In this document: positions 25,784 through 34,227 of the stretch, piece after piece
Layout of the letters: every line of letters starts with the position of its first letter
Position numbering within the stretch: the first letter of the stretch is position 1
DNA from: Fusobacteriia bacterium 4572_74
Lineage (GTDB): Bacteria; Fusobacteriota; Fusobacteriia; Fusobacteriales; Fusobacteriaceae
Assembly: GCA_002084825.1 (NCBI GenBank)
Contig: NBMF01000002.1
Coordinates: forward strand, 1 to 42,514
Direction of reading: 5' to 3'
DNA: 42,514 bases
Position numbers and translations under genes: made by a program
Notes under the pieces: model-generated
Databases searched by the model: none
What the model saw: only the letters and a program-made list of their open reading frames with translations
What the model was told of the DNA's origin: nothing

Positions 25784-25878
25784 TCCTTTATTAATTGATT
25801 TATTTTATGTATCGAGCTATAATATTAAATAGATTTTTAAATTTCAAATAAATAATTTCAAATAAAAGGGAGTAAAAA

Positions 25879-26418
25879 ATGGATATAGGCAAAAAAATTA
25901 AAAGATTGAGACAGGAAAAATTTCTCACTCAAGATGAATTAGCTATGAGGTGTGAACTATCCAAAGGTTTTATATCCCAATTAGAAAGAGATTTGACCTC
26001 TCCATCTATAACTACCTTAATAGATATATTAGAGGGGTTAGGTACTAACCTTCAAGATTTTTTTAATGAGGATCAGGATGAAAAAATTGTCTTTAAAAAG
26101 GAAGATATCTTTGAGAATGTTGATGAAGAATTAAAATATAAGATCGAATGGATTGTTCCTAATGCACAAAAAAATCAAATGGAACCCATTCTTATAACCA
26201 TAGAAGAAGGGGGAAGGTATAAAGAAGAATTACCCCATGAGGGAGAAGAATTTGGATATGTGCTTAGTGGTACAATCTTAATTCATTTAGGAGAAAAAAC
26301 ATACAAAGCTCGTAAGGGAGAATCATTTTATTATAAATCTAGAAAAAATCACTACATTTCCAATGCAGGAAAAAATATAGTTAAAGTTTTATGGGTGTCT
26401 AATCCACCAGCATTTTAA
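25879..26418 (+). CDS. XRE-cupin transcriptional regulator (PuuR-like), probable spe regulator
   Basis: The 179 residues comprise an N-terminal XRE helix-turn-helix (MDIGKKIKRLRQEKFLTQDELAMRCELSKGFISQLERD, residues 1-38). A C-terminal cupin barrel follows (LPHEGEEFGYVLSGTILIHLG...ARKGESFYYKSRKNHYISN, about 115-165). This layout matches PuuR-type regulators, in which the cupin senses a small ligand, putrescine in E. coli. Divergent placement from speA-D-E-B and the shared palindromes suggest it controls polyamine synthesis and itself. The ligand is inferred. AAAGGGAG precedes the ATG; a strong terminator follows. Confidence 0.85.
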   Translation: MDIGKKIKRLRQEKFLTQDELAMRCELSKGFISQLERDLTSPSITTLIDILEGLGTNLQDFFNEDQDEKIVFKKEDIFENVDEELKYKIEWIVPNAQKNQMEPILITIEEGGRYKEELPHEGEEFGYVLSGTILIHLGEKTYKARKGESFYYKSRKNHYISNAGKNIVKVLWVSNPPAF

Positions 26419-26420
26419 AA

Positions 26421-26458
26421 AAAGATATCAAAAGTATATTACTTTTGATATCTTTTTA
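26421..26458. terminator. Bidirectional terminator after XRE-cupin gene
   Basis: A near-perfect long stem (AAAGATATCAAAAGTA with TACTTTTGATATCTTT, loop TAT) is flanked by A- and T-runs, serving the regulator and the convergent dacB. Confidence 0.9.
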
Positions 26459-26476
26459 GTTTTTATGCCTTACCAT

Positions 26477-27973
26477 TTACTTTAAATAATAGATACTTTT
26501 CATAACTTTTTCTAATTTTTTAGATATATTGGTTCCGTTCATGCCATGATGATTTATTATTATAGAAAATGCCATTAGATCTCCATCAACATTATACATA
26601 TATCCCCCATAGGATTTTACTCCTGTTAGAGTTCCACTCTTTCCATGGAGATTATCCACTAAGATTGTTTTTTCTTGAAATTTTTTTAAGGTTCCATTCT
26701 TTGTAGGTTCAGCCAAAGAATTATAAAAACTAGAAAAATTATCAGAATTTTTCATATATTTTAAGACTCCTACAACAGTATTAGGAGTCACACCATCATA
26801 ACGTGATAATCCACTCCCATCATAGATATAGAGTCCTCTCGTAGATAAACGATTACTCCAATAATCCTTTATTGTTTGAGTAGTATATTTCATTGCCTCT
26901 TTATTTTTCCTCCTTAATTTTTTTTCTACCTCTATCTTTAGATGTTCAGCAAATAAATTTACACTATATTTATTTGTGTAAGCTATGATATCCTCCAATT
27001 TAGGAGAATACTGGGTATAAATAAAGGTCTTTTTATTCATTTCTTTCTTGTTTTTATCTATTAATTTACTTCCATTATTTTTTATACCTTTTCTTTCTAA
27101 AGTATTAGAAAATAATCTACCTAAGGTAGATGCAGGATCTTGCATCACTGTATTATATGAAATTATAGGTTTATTCATAGTCCCCAGTATAATTATTTCA
27201 TTGCTGTAGGGGGGGACTACCAGGGTTATTTTAGATGGACTTTGATCTTCTCCTACAACTCTATTAGTTACCACGGTATTAGTGTATGATGGAGAAATAT
27301 TGGTCACAATATTTTGATCTTTTTTCCGCAATGTTAATCTGATACTATTATCCAAAAAAGTAAGCCCATTAGGTTTCGATGCAAAGGTATATCTCAGATC
27401 ACCCCATTCCCATGTTTGAGAGAGGGTTGTTTCAGGATAATAGGATGGGTCAGTTATTATTTTCCCATTAATTTTTTTTATTCCCATATTTTTAATTTTT
27501 TCTATCCAAATATTTAAAAATTCCAACTGTTTCTTTTTTTCTTCTGCTGTTGGCCATTCAGGATCTTTCGCAACTAGATATTTAGAACCTAGAGTGGGAT
27601 CTCCTCCCCCAATAATATAGATATTCCCATCGAGAGTTCCATCTGATCCTATCTTTCCTTCATAGGCTAAGGTAGTTTTAAATCTATAATCTTTCCCCAA
27701 AACCTCTAAAGCAGCTCCCGTTGTCAATAATTTCATATTAGAAGCCGGTACCAAAGATCTGTCAGAATTTAATGCAAATAAAGTTTTACCAGTTTCTAAA
27801 TTTATTACTTTTATCCCTAGACTGGCATTTTCTATTTGAGGTAGATCTCTAAAATTACTCACAGCTATATCTGTCTCAGATCTTATTGGAATAGTAGGAG
27901 TTTTTGTACTCCTACATGAAATTATAGACATCAAAATTATCAATAAAATTAATTTTTTTAATATATTTTTCAT
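26477..27973 (-). CDS. dacB: D-alanyl-D-alanine carboxypeptidase/endopeptidase (PBP4 type), lipoprotein
   Basis: Peptidase family S13 enzyme of 498 residues that trims peptidoglycan cross-links in the periplasm. The three penicillin-binding motifs are present: SxxK in LVPASNMKLLTTG (near residue 83), SxN in NKYSVNLFAEHL, and the K(S/T)G motif in LHGKSGTLTGVKSYGGY. The N-terminus is a hydrophobic signal ending at MSIISC, so it is probably a lipoprotein anchored through Cys20, although the lipobox is not ideal. It overlaps the LD-carboxypeptidase gene by 4 bases, forming a cell-wall recycling pair. Confidence 0.92.
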   Translation of the reverse strand: MKNILKKLILLIILMSIISCRSTKTPTIPIRSETDIAVSNFRDLPQIENASLGIKVINLETGKTLFALNSDRSLVPASNMKLLTTGAALEVLGKDYRFKTTLAYEGKIGSDGTLDGNIYIIGGGDPTLGSKYLVAKDPEWPTAEEKKKQLEFLNIWIEKIKNMGIKKINGKIITDPSYYPETTLSQTWEWGDLRYTFASKPNGLTFLDNSIRLTLRKKDQNIVTNISPSYTNTVVTNRVVGEDQSPSKITLVVPPYSNEIIILGTMNKPIISYNTVMQDPASTLGRLFSNTLERKGIKNNGSKLIDKNKKEMNKKTFIYTQYSPKLEDIIAYTNKYSVNLFAEHLKIEVEKKLRRKNKEAMKYTTQTIKDYWSNRLSTRGLYIYDGSGLSRYDGVTPNTVVGVLKYMKNSDNFSSFYNSLAEPTKNGTLKKFQEKTILVDNLHGKSGTLTGVKSYGGYMYNVDGDLMAFSIIINHHGMNGTNISKKLEKVMKSIYYLK

Positions 27974-28884
27974 CTGACCGCTCCCTCTAAACTTCTAATC
28001 GTTAATCTATCGCCATCTATCTCTAACTCTATTCCTAGAGGGAGAGTTACCATGGGTTTACAATGACCAGATTTGAAATTATAAATTATAGGAATACCCA
28101 AATTTTTCAGCCTATCTTCAAATAGATCCATAAGGGACATATCGTATTCCGAGGCAGGAATACATCTATTAAAATCACCTAGAATAATCCCATTTAACTG
28201 ACTCAATTTACCTGAATTTAAAAGCTGAGTCAAAATACGATCGATCTTATATGTAGGTTCTCTGATTTCCTCTATAAATAATATTTTTTCTTTAAAATTA
28301 AGTTCATTGGGAGTTCTTATGTCTCCCATAAGGGTAGTTAAATTTCCCCCTATAACTATTCCAGATGCCTTTCCTCCTGTCATAGATTTCAATTCCACTG
28401 GATTTTTTATTTCTCTAGGTTCATTATTTTCCATACTTTCTATAAATGAATCCAAAGTAAATTTTTCTATATTAAAAAAATTAGAAGAAGCCATAGGACC
28501 GTGAAATGTAATTAATCCAGCTTTTTGATTCAGAGCACTATGAATTGTTGTGATGTCACTATATCCTATAAATATCTTTGGATTCTTCTTTATCATCTCG
28601 ATATCTAAATCTTTCACTATCCTGATACTTCCATATCCTCCACGGAGACACATGATCGCGTCTATCTCTGGATCTTCGAAAAAATTATTTATATCTGATA
28701 CTCTGTTTTTATCTGTCCCTGCAAATGAATGCCAGGTATCAAAGATATGTTTTCCTAATTTTACTTTGTATCCCAAATTTTCTAATTTATCTTTTGATCT
28801 CAATATCTTGTCTTTAGAATCTGAATTAGCTGGAGCAACTATCCCTATGGTATTTCCTTTTTTTAATATTTTACCCTTTAACAT
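27970..28884 (-). CDS. LD-carboxypeptidase (peptidase family S66)
   Basis: The 304 residues have the S66 fold shared by LdcA and MccF. LdcA removes the terminal D-Ala from muropeptide tetrapeptides during wall recycling; MccF cleaves microcin C. Motifs: TIGIVAPANSDSKD at the N-terminus, IMCLRGGYGSIRI, the nucleophile Ser in FIGYSDITTIHSAL, FHGPM, and LFIEEIREPTYKIDR with catalytic Glu. The neighbouring dacB favours the LdcA role. AGAAGGAGGACA precedes the ATG. Confidence 0.9.
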   Translation of the reverse strand: MLKGKILKKGNTIGIVAPANSDSKDKILRSKDKLENLGYKVKLGKHIFDTWHSFAGTDKNRVSDINNFFEDPEIDAIMCLRGGYGSIRIVKDLDIEMIKKNPKIFIGYSDITTIHSALNQKAGLITFHGPMASSNFFNIEKFTLDSFIESMENNEPREIKNPVELKSMTGGKASGIVIGGNLTTLMGDIRTPNELNFKEKILFIEEIREPTYKIDRILTQLLNSGKLSQLNGIILGDFNRCIPASEYDMSLMDLFEDRLKNLGIPIIYNFKSGHCKPMVTLPLGIELEIDGDRLTIRSLEGAVR

Positions 28885-28914
28885 ATCTGTCCTCCTTCTA
28901 TATAAAAATAAAAC

Positions 28915-28943
28915 TTTACATTTTAAAAAAAATGGGTTATACT
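28915..28943 (+). promoter_or_regulatory. Plus-strand promoter in the ldcA-topB gap
   Basis: TTTACA (28915-28920) and TATACT (28938-28943) are separated by exactly 17 bases. No plus-strand gene follows, only two hairpins and a T-run. It faces away from both flanking minus-strand genes. Confidence 0.55.
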
Positions 28944-28949
28944 GTTTTT

Positions 28950-29083
28950 GAAATGTGTTAGCGACATTATGGTGTTTCTAATGCAGAGCCAGTAAACTTT
29001 TCTCAAAAGGTTTACTGGCTCTTTCACTTTATATAGTTATTTAGTTATGTTCCCTCATTTAAGAGATGAGGGAACATTTTTTT
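28950..29083 (+). ncRNA. Candidate small RNA, about 134 nt
   Basis: Between two minus-strand genes, a plus-strand promoter is followed by a strong hairpin (GAGCCAGTAAAC at 28986-28997 with GTTTACTGGCTC at 29010-29021). A second hairpin (ATGTTCCCTCAT with ATGAGGGAACAT, 29047-29077) ends in seven Ts on the plus strand only. Neither hairpin has a T-run on the minus strand, so they are not simply the topB terminator. No ribosome site plus reading frame is evident. The tail overlaps the 3' end of topB in antisense. Confidence 0.45.
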
Positions 29084-31154
29084 ATTCACTAGGGAAATAT
29101 TTTTCTAACTTTAAGTTTACATATTTTCCTGTATCTTCTAATTTAAATTCAGCTGAGTATATTTTTCCATTTTTACCCTTGATTTTTTTTATAGAAATAT
29201 TTTCTCCTTTTATTAATTTTTTAGCTCTTGTCTTAGATATTTTTACCTCTATAGATTTATATTTACTTTCTTTCCAAATAGTAAAATTACATGACGGGGT
29301 ATCTCTATAGCCAACACATGAAAATCCTTTACTATTTTCATATATATTTTTACCACATCTAGGACAAACTCCTATTATTTCCCTTTCTGAATCATTATAT
29401 ACTCGAGGTATCTCTATATTTTGACCTATAATTCTTTGGAGTTCCTCTGTAACCAAATCGATAGTTTCTTGGATAGAACTATTTCCTTTATACACTTTTT
29501 TTAGGAGTTTGGAAAACTCTACAGTTTTTGTTTTATATAGATCTATATTTAATTTATCCAATGTCTCAATCACTTTCCTTCCCAATGGTTCTAGAGAAAA
29601 ATTAGATCCTTTTTGGGATACATATTCATATTTTTTGGCATTTTCTATTATTCCTGTTCTTGTGGCCTCTGTTCCTATCTCGATCCCTTTTAATATAGCT
29701 TTATACTCATCCTCTTCAGTATCACTATCTTTTCTAAATGGATTTTTCAGATGAGCTGAAAGTTCTCTTTCCGATACTTTTTTAGGAGGTTTTGTTTCTT
29801 TCAATATCTTTTTAAATTCAATCTTGAAGGTATCTCCTACAATAAAATTTGGTAATTTATTCTCAAAAGTTGCAGGTTCATATCTATAAAATCCAATCTG
29901 TACGACACTTTCTCCTGAAAGTTTAAATTTTTCATCTCCTACACCTATTGTTACTATAACCTTGGCTGTAATAGTTTCTTCAGCTACAAAATTAGAAATA
30001 AAACGATTCAGGATAGTTTCATAGATTATTTTTTCTCGACCGTTTAAATTATTTTTAGGGAATTTCATAGTTGGAATTATTGCACTGTGACTCTCTACCT
30101 TATCATCATCAAATATTTTTTTAGAATCTTTAAATTTTACATTATGATCCTTTGAAAGCACTTTTAGGAGTTGTTTAACCTTCCCTTTTTCATTTATGGC
30201 CAGGTATTCTGTATTTGTTCTAGGATATGTGATATATCCATTTTCATATAATTTTTGAATTATTTCCAAAGATCCCTTAAAATCTATTTTATTTTTTTTT
30301 GAAAGCTGGGATTGTAATTTTGATAATGAAAATAATTTACTTGGTTGTTTTTTTATATCCTTATTTTCCTTGGACAAAACTTTTCCCTCGTAGGAGTTGA
30401 GTTCTTCACATTTTGAGTTGGCTTTTTTTTCATCTTTTATGAGATATTTAGTACTTTTAGATAATTTAAATTTAATCTCATCTTTTACACACTCACTCTC
30501 AAGCTGTATATATTTTTCTTTGATAAATTTTTCTATAGCTATGTCTCTGTCATAGATAAATTTTAATACAGGTATCAGTACCCTCCCAACCGGCATCAAT
30601 TGACCACTTTTCAGGGTGATGTATCTGGTTAAGTTTATCCCGAAAAGCCAGTCCATTACAGTCCTGGAATATCCCTCAAAAGCTAACCTTATATAATCTT
30701 TATCAGGTTTTATATTTTTAACTTCCTCTATGATAGTTTCCTTTGTTTGTTCTGGGAGCCATAGTCTGTATACCTCTTTTTTTACTTTGGATTCCTTTAT
30801 TATCCTATCTATTATTATCTGTCCCTCTCTGTCTGCATCCCCACAATTAATAATTCCTTCTACATCTTCTCTCTCCATAAGATCTTTGAGGACTTTAAAT
30901 TGTTCAGGAATTCCCTTATTTTCCTTTAATTTAAATTTAAATTTTCTCGGTGTAAAGGGCAGTTCTACCTCTTTCCACTTCATTTTTTTTCCGAAATAAT
31001 CATCTACATTTGATAGTTCGAAGAGATGCCCAAATGCCCAAGAAATAATATATTTTTCCCCTTCTATATACCCATTTCCTCTTTTTTTCAGTCCCAGTGC
31101 ACTGGCTATATTTCTTCCTAAACTTGGTTTTTCTGCTATAATTAATTTTTTCAT
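29082..31154 (-). CDS. topB: DNA topoisomerase III
   Basis: Type IA topoisomerase of 690 residues that decatenates DNA through a transient tyrosyl-DNA bond. The N-terminal Toprim domain has IAEKPSLGRNIASAL and the acidic triad in GIINCGDADREGQIIIDRI. The catalytic Tyr lies in GYITYPRTNTEYL, and EIGTEATRTGIIENAKK is a family motif. A C-terminal zinc-ribbon-like unit (CPRCGKNIYENSKGFSC...C) and a short terminal domain follow. The frame opens at a TTG at 31181, but the ATG at 31154 has GAGGGAG before it and starts at MKKLIIAEKPS. Confidence 0.94.
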   Translation of the reverse strand: MKKLIIAEKPSLGRNIASALGLKKRGNGYIEGEKYIISWAFGHLFELSNVDDYFGKKMKWKEVELPFTPRKFKFKLKENKGIPEQFKVLKDLMEREDVEGIINCGDADREGQIIIDRIIKESKVKKEVYRLWLPEQTKETIIEEVKNIKPDKDYIRLAFEGYSRTVMDWLFGINLTRYITLKSGQLMPVGRVLIPVLKFIYDRDIAIEKFIKEKYIQLESECVKDEIKFKLSKSTKYLIKDEKKANSKCEELNSYEGKVLSKENKDIKKQPSKLFSLSKLQSQLSKKNKIDFKGSLEIIQKLYENGYITYPRTNTEYLAINEKGKVKQLLKVLSKDHNVKFKDSKKIFDDDKVESHSAIIPTMKFPKNNLNGREKIIYETILNRFISNFVAEETITAKVIVTIGVGDEKFKLSGESVVQIGFYRYEPATFENKLPNFIVGDTFKIEFKKILKETKPPKKVSERELSAHLKNPFRKDSDTEEDEYKAILKGIEIGTEATRTGIIENAKKYEYVSQKGSNFSLEPLGRKVIETLDKLNIDLYKTKTVEFSKLLKKVYKGNSSIQETIDLVTEELQRIIGQNIEIPRVYNDSEREIIGVCPRCGKNIYENSKGFSCVGYRDTPSCNFTIWKESKYKSIEVKISKTRAKKLIKGENISIKKIKGKNGKIYSAEFKLEDTGKYVNLKLEKYFPSE

Positions 31155-31350
31155 AATTTCTCCCTCTAATTCTTGATTCAATTAATAATTAAATTCAAAA
31201 TCTTTTCTTTTGCCACTAATTCACACAAATCTATTCTAATTAAAACTTTTTTTAGACACAAATTTTTAAAATCTAATTTTCAATTGACATTATTATTTCT
31301 TCTTATAATTCTAAAGTATATACAAAGTAAAATCAAGAAAAAAAAGAAAA

Positions 31351-31380
31351 TTGACCTTATCCTCTTAATATTGATATAAT
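31351..31380 (+). promoter_or_regulatory. Probable promoter of ftsEX-envC
   Basis: TTGACC at 31351-31356 and TATAAT at 31375-31380 with an 18-base spacer, about 75 bases before ftsE. The rest of the 274-base topB-ftsE gap shows nothing else clear. Confidence 0.6.
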
Positions 31381-31455
31381 TTAATGATAAATAGGTAGTT
31401 ATTTTCTATCTGTAAACTTTTAGTTATCAACTCTTGTTTTATAGGAGAAATCAAT

Positions 31456-32106
31456 ATGTTAAAATTTAAAAATATAACTACCAATGAAAAGAAACCCTAT
31501 CTGAACAATTTAAATTTAAATATTTCAAATGGAGGGTTTGTACTTTTAAATTATAAATCTAAACTAGAAAAAAATAAGATGATCGATTTAATCTGTCAGC
31601 TTGATACTCCTAAATCTGGTGGAATAATAATCGGGGGTAAAAATCTTTCTAAATTTGATTGTTGTTCAAAAATAATCCACAAAAGAATAGGCATTTGTTT
31701 TGAAGATTTTAAACTTATACAAACTAAGGATGTTTTGGCAAATATAATTTTTCCTTTGGAGATCCACACAAAATTATCTCTCCAGAAACTTATTGAAATA
31801 GGTGAGAAACAGTTAAAAATGTTTGGCCTTTTAGATAAAAAAAATAATTCTTTAACTACTCTAAATTTAGAGGAAAAACAAAGACTTAACATTGCTAGAT
31901 CTATGGTGTTGAATCCCGAATTAATCATCTTGGATAATCCAGAAATTCATTTAAAAGCTGAAAAGATTGAGGGGTTGATGAAATATCTCCAAGATCTTAA
32001 TAATAAAGGTAAAACTATAGTAATTTTTACCAACAATAAAAAAATTGAAAATATGATAGATTGCGATAAATATATTTTAGAGAAGGGAGCTATATCCAAT
32101 GTTTAA
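31456..32106 (+). CDS. ftsE: FtsE-like ABC protein with degenerate ATPase motifs
   Basis: The 216 residues align along their length with FtsE, the cytoplasmic ATPase that drives FtsX to activate septal wall hydrolases. The catalytic motifs are lost. The Walker A position (residues 32-41) reads NYKSKLEKNK instead of GxSGxGKST. The LSGGQ signature reads LNLEEKQRLNIARSMV. Walker B is LIILDNPE, with the catalytic Glu replaced by Asn. The Q-loop/RIGICFEDFKL region and overall order are kept. The frame is intact and overlaps ftsX by 8 bases, so this looks like a conserved pseudo-ATPase rather than a broken gene. Assignment rests on context. Confidence 0.75.
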   Translation: MLKFKNITTNEKKPYLNNLNLNISNGGFVLLNYKSKLEKNKMIDLICQLDTPKSGGIIIGGKNLSKFDCCSKIIHKRIGICFEDFKLIQTKDVLANIIFPLEIHTKLSLQKLIEIGEKQLKMFGLLDKKNNSLTTLNLEEKQRLNIARSMVLNPELIILDNPEIHLKAEKIEGLMKYLQDLNNKGKTIVIFTNNKKIENMIDCDKYILEKGAISNV

Positions 32107-32950
32107 AAAAATACGTCAGATGAATACCGAAATAAATGAATTGATCCAAAAAAATATAACCTACTATACCTTTAGTTTTACTACTTTGATCTTTGCATTT
32201 TTATTTTTTAATATAAGTGTTATATCTATCTATAATATTTATCAGAGGAATAAAACTTTAAATAAAAATTATACTCTTAGTGTATATATGAATAATAACG
32301 TCTCTCAAAATAGTATTGAGAAGATTGAAAAAAATATTTTGAAACTTGATGGTATTGAAAAAATTAGCTATATAAATAAAGAATTAGCGTTTAAGAAATT
32401 AGCTAATCAATTAGGACTTAGCAATCATGGGATAAATAATCCTCTCTTAAACTCATTTATAGTAAAAACTACAGGAGAAAAAAAACTAAATGAAGCAAAA
32501 ATTATTATCGATGAGATTAATGGTGTAAAAGAAGTTGTGATCAACAAAAAAAGTGTCATTGCACTGAGTGAAAAAATAAAAAGAAATAATAAACTTATAA
32601 TTGGATTATTTATTATCACACTTATGCCGATAAAAATAATGATATTTAATATAATGCATAGTAGTGTTGTTAGTCAAAATCATGATATAGAAGCTAGACT
32701 ATATCTAGGTATGGGGAAAAAAGAGATTTTAAGACCTTATTATTTTATAAATAATATAAAGTTTATCTCAGCAGCTGTTATAGGAAGTTTGATTTTTTTA
32801 AACCTCTATGAATTTATTCGGAGTGAGATAGTAGGATTAAGTTATATAGTCTCTACCATTCAGGCTGGGATAGTTATGGGAATCATTATTTTTCTTGTTA
32901 GTTTAATTTTTCCATTTTTATCTTTTAATTTAATAAAGGTTAAGAGGTAG
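32099..32950 (+). CDS. ftsX: Cell division protein FtsX
   Basis: Membrane partner of FtsE in division. The 283 residues show the FtsX layout: a short cytoplasmic N-terminus, a first span (about residues 22-48), and an extracellular domain of about 115 residues including LSVYMNNNVSQNSIEKIEKNIL. Three C-terminal spans follow (about 164-185, 215-235, 248-275), with QNHDIEARLYLGMGKKEILRPYYF between spans 2 and 3. The conserved EARLYLGMGKKEI block suggests FtsX still couples to its partner. Four bases separate it from envC. Confidence 0.88.
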   Translation: MFKKIRQMNTEINELIQKNITYYTFSFTTLIFAFLFFNISVISIYNIYQRNKTLNKNYTLSVYMNNNVSQNSIEKIEKNILKLDGIEKISYINKELAFKKLANQLGLSNHGINNPLLNSFIVKTTGEKKLNEAKIIIDEINGVKEVVINKKSVIALSEKIKRNNKLIIGLFIITLMPIKIMIFNIMHSSVVSQNHDIEARLYLGMGKKEILRPYYFINNIKFISAAVIGSLIFLNLYEFIRSEIVGLSYIVSTIQAGIVMGIIIFLVSLIFPFLSFNLIKVKR

Positions 32951-32954
32951 GTCT

Positions 32955-34073
32955 ATGAAGAAACTAATGTTTTTCCTAACACTACTAATTATTACTACAA
33001 ATACATTTTCTAACACCTTAGATGAAAAAAAAAATCAGATCAATCAGATTGAAGATGAAATAAAAAAAAATGGTGAAGTAATTATAAAAAACACTCAAAA
33101 GATAAAAACTATAGATAAAAAAACCGAAACACTGAAGGAACAGATAATCCGTGTAGAAAAAGAATTAAAAATTATTGAAAGTGAAAAAAAAAATCTAACA
33201 GAAAAAATTAATGTGGTCAATAGAAAAATTGATTATGGTAAAAGAAATCTGAAATTTAGTTCTAAAGAACTCACTAATATGGAAAATGATTATGTGGCTA
33301 TGCTCCAGTCATGGCAAAAAAAAGAGATAACTGATGAAATTGATATCTATAATTTTAAAGAAGTCTTGAGAGCCAATCAAGAAAGACAAGAAGAGATAAA
33401 AAGTGTCCAACATAATATAAAAAAAGTTAAAGAAAATATTGAGAAAGAACAGAAAAAATTGAAAAAACTACAATCTCAGCTGGCTTATAAAGAACATCAG
33501 CAAGAGAAGAAGAAAAAACAGCACAATAATTTAATTGCTCAATATAATAAAGATAAAAAGATAACAACAGCCAAAACAAAACAAGCTAAAAATACGATAA
33601 TGAACCTTCAAAAACAAAAAGCTGCCATTGAGAAAGAGATTGATAACATAATCAGAACCAGAACTAAACAACTAGGAAATGTAAATTATTCCACTGTTGC
33701 TAAATATTTGGGGAGTTTTAAAAAACCTATCTCTGGAAGAATAGTAGTTGGATTTAATCAGGCTAAAGTAGGAGGAATTCATAGTTCTGGACAAGAGATT
33801 CAAGGAAATTTAGGAGATCGAGTCATTGCTGCAAATAAGGGAAAAGTTATCTATGCAGGCAAATTTATGAATATGGGAAAAGTTGTCATGATAGATCATG
33901 GATATAATTTAATCACTATCTATGGAAACCTAATTTCTAACTATGTAAAGTTAGGGCAAACGGTGAGAAAAGGCAGTGAAATTGGAATTTTGGGACTTAA
34001 TTTAGATGGAATGTCATATCTTTATTATGAAACTAGATTTAATATGAAATCTTCTAATCCAAATAATTTTTAA
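32955..34073 (+). CDS. envC: EnvC-like coiled-coil LytM-domain protein (degenerate M23)
   Basis: The 372 residues begin with a signal peptide (KKLMFFLTLLIITTNTFS), then a long Lys/Glu-rich coiled coil (about 22-235) and a C-terminal LytM domain (about 255-372). The zinc ligands are absent. The HxxxD site reads IHSSGQEI and the HxH site reads YLYYETR, so it should not cut peptidoglycan itself. This matches E. coli EnvC, whose inactive LytM domain activates amidases under FtsEX control. The C-terminus ends at SSNPNNF without the usual extra residues. Confidence 0.87.
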   Translation: MKKLMFFLTLLIITTNTFSNTLDEKKNQINQIEDEIKKNGEVIIKNTQKIKTIDKKTETLKEQIIRVEKELKIIESEKKNLTEKINVVNRKIDYGKRNLKFSSKELTNMENDYVAMLQSWQKKEITDEIDIYNFKEVLRANQERQEEIKSVQHNIKKVKENIEKEQKKLKKLQSQLAYKEHQQEKKKKQHNNLIAQYNKDKKITTAKTKQAKNTIMNLQKQKAAIEKEIDNIIRTRTKQLGNVNYSTVAKYLGSFKKPISGRIVVGFNQAKVGGIHSSGQEIQGNLGDRVIAANKGKVIYAGKFMNMGKVVMIDHGYNLITIYGNLISNYVKLGQTVRKGSEIGILGLNLDGMSYLYYETRFNMKSSNPNNF

Positions 34074-34170
34074 AAAAATATTTTTTGACACAGATATCAT
34101 ATATTAAATTAATTGAAAATCAAGGTCAAAAGATACTCACGGTAAAAAAAAGATTTTAAATTTGCGGAGA

Positions 34171-34203
34171 GGTAATCCATAAATTACCAGTACAGTTTCG
34201 CCA
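34171..34203 (+). other. Hairpin in the nadK leader
   Basis: GGTAAT (34171-34176) pairs perfectly with ATTACC (34183-34188) and lies within an outer GCG...CGC pair. A TTGACA box at 34085-34090 may be the nadK promoter. There is no T-run, so this is not an intrinsic terminator; its role is unknown. Confidence 0.35.
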
Positions 34204-34227
34204 TAGACAATTTGAAGGGGGAGAAAA

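Noticed and set aside
31596-31928. 110-residue minus-strand frame inside ftsE
   Set aside because: Antisense shadow; the plus-strand frame fits the operon and overlaps ftsX correctly.
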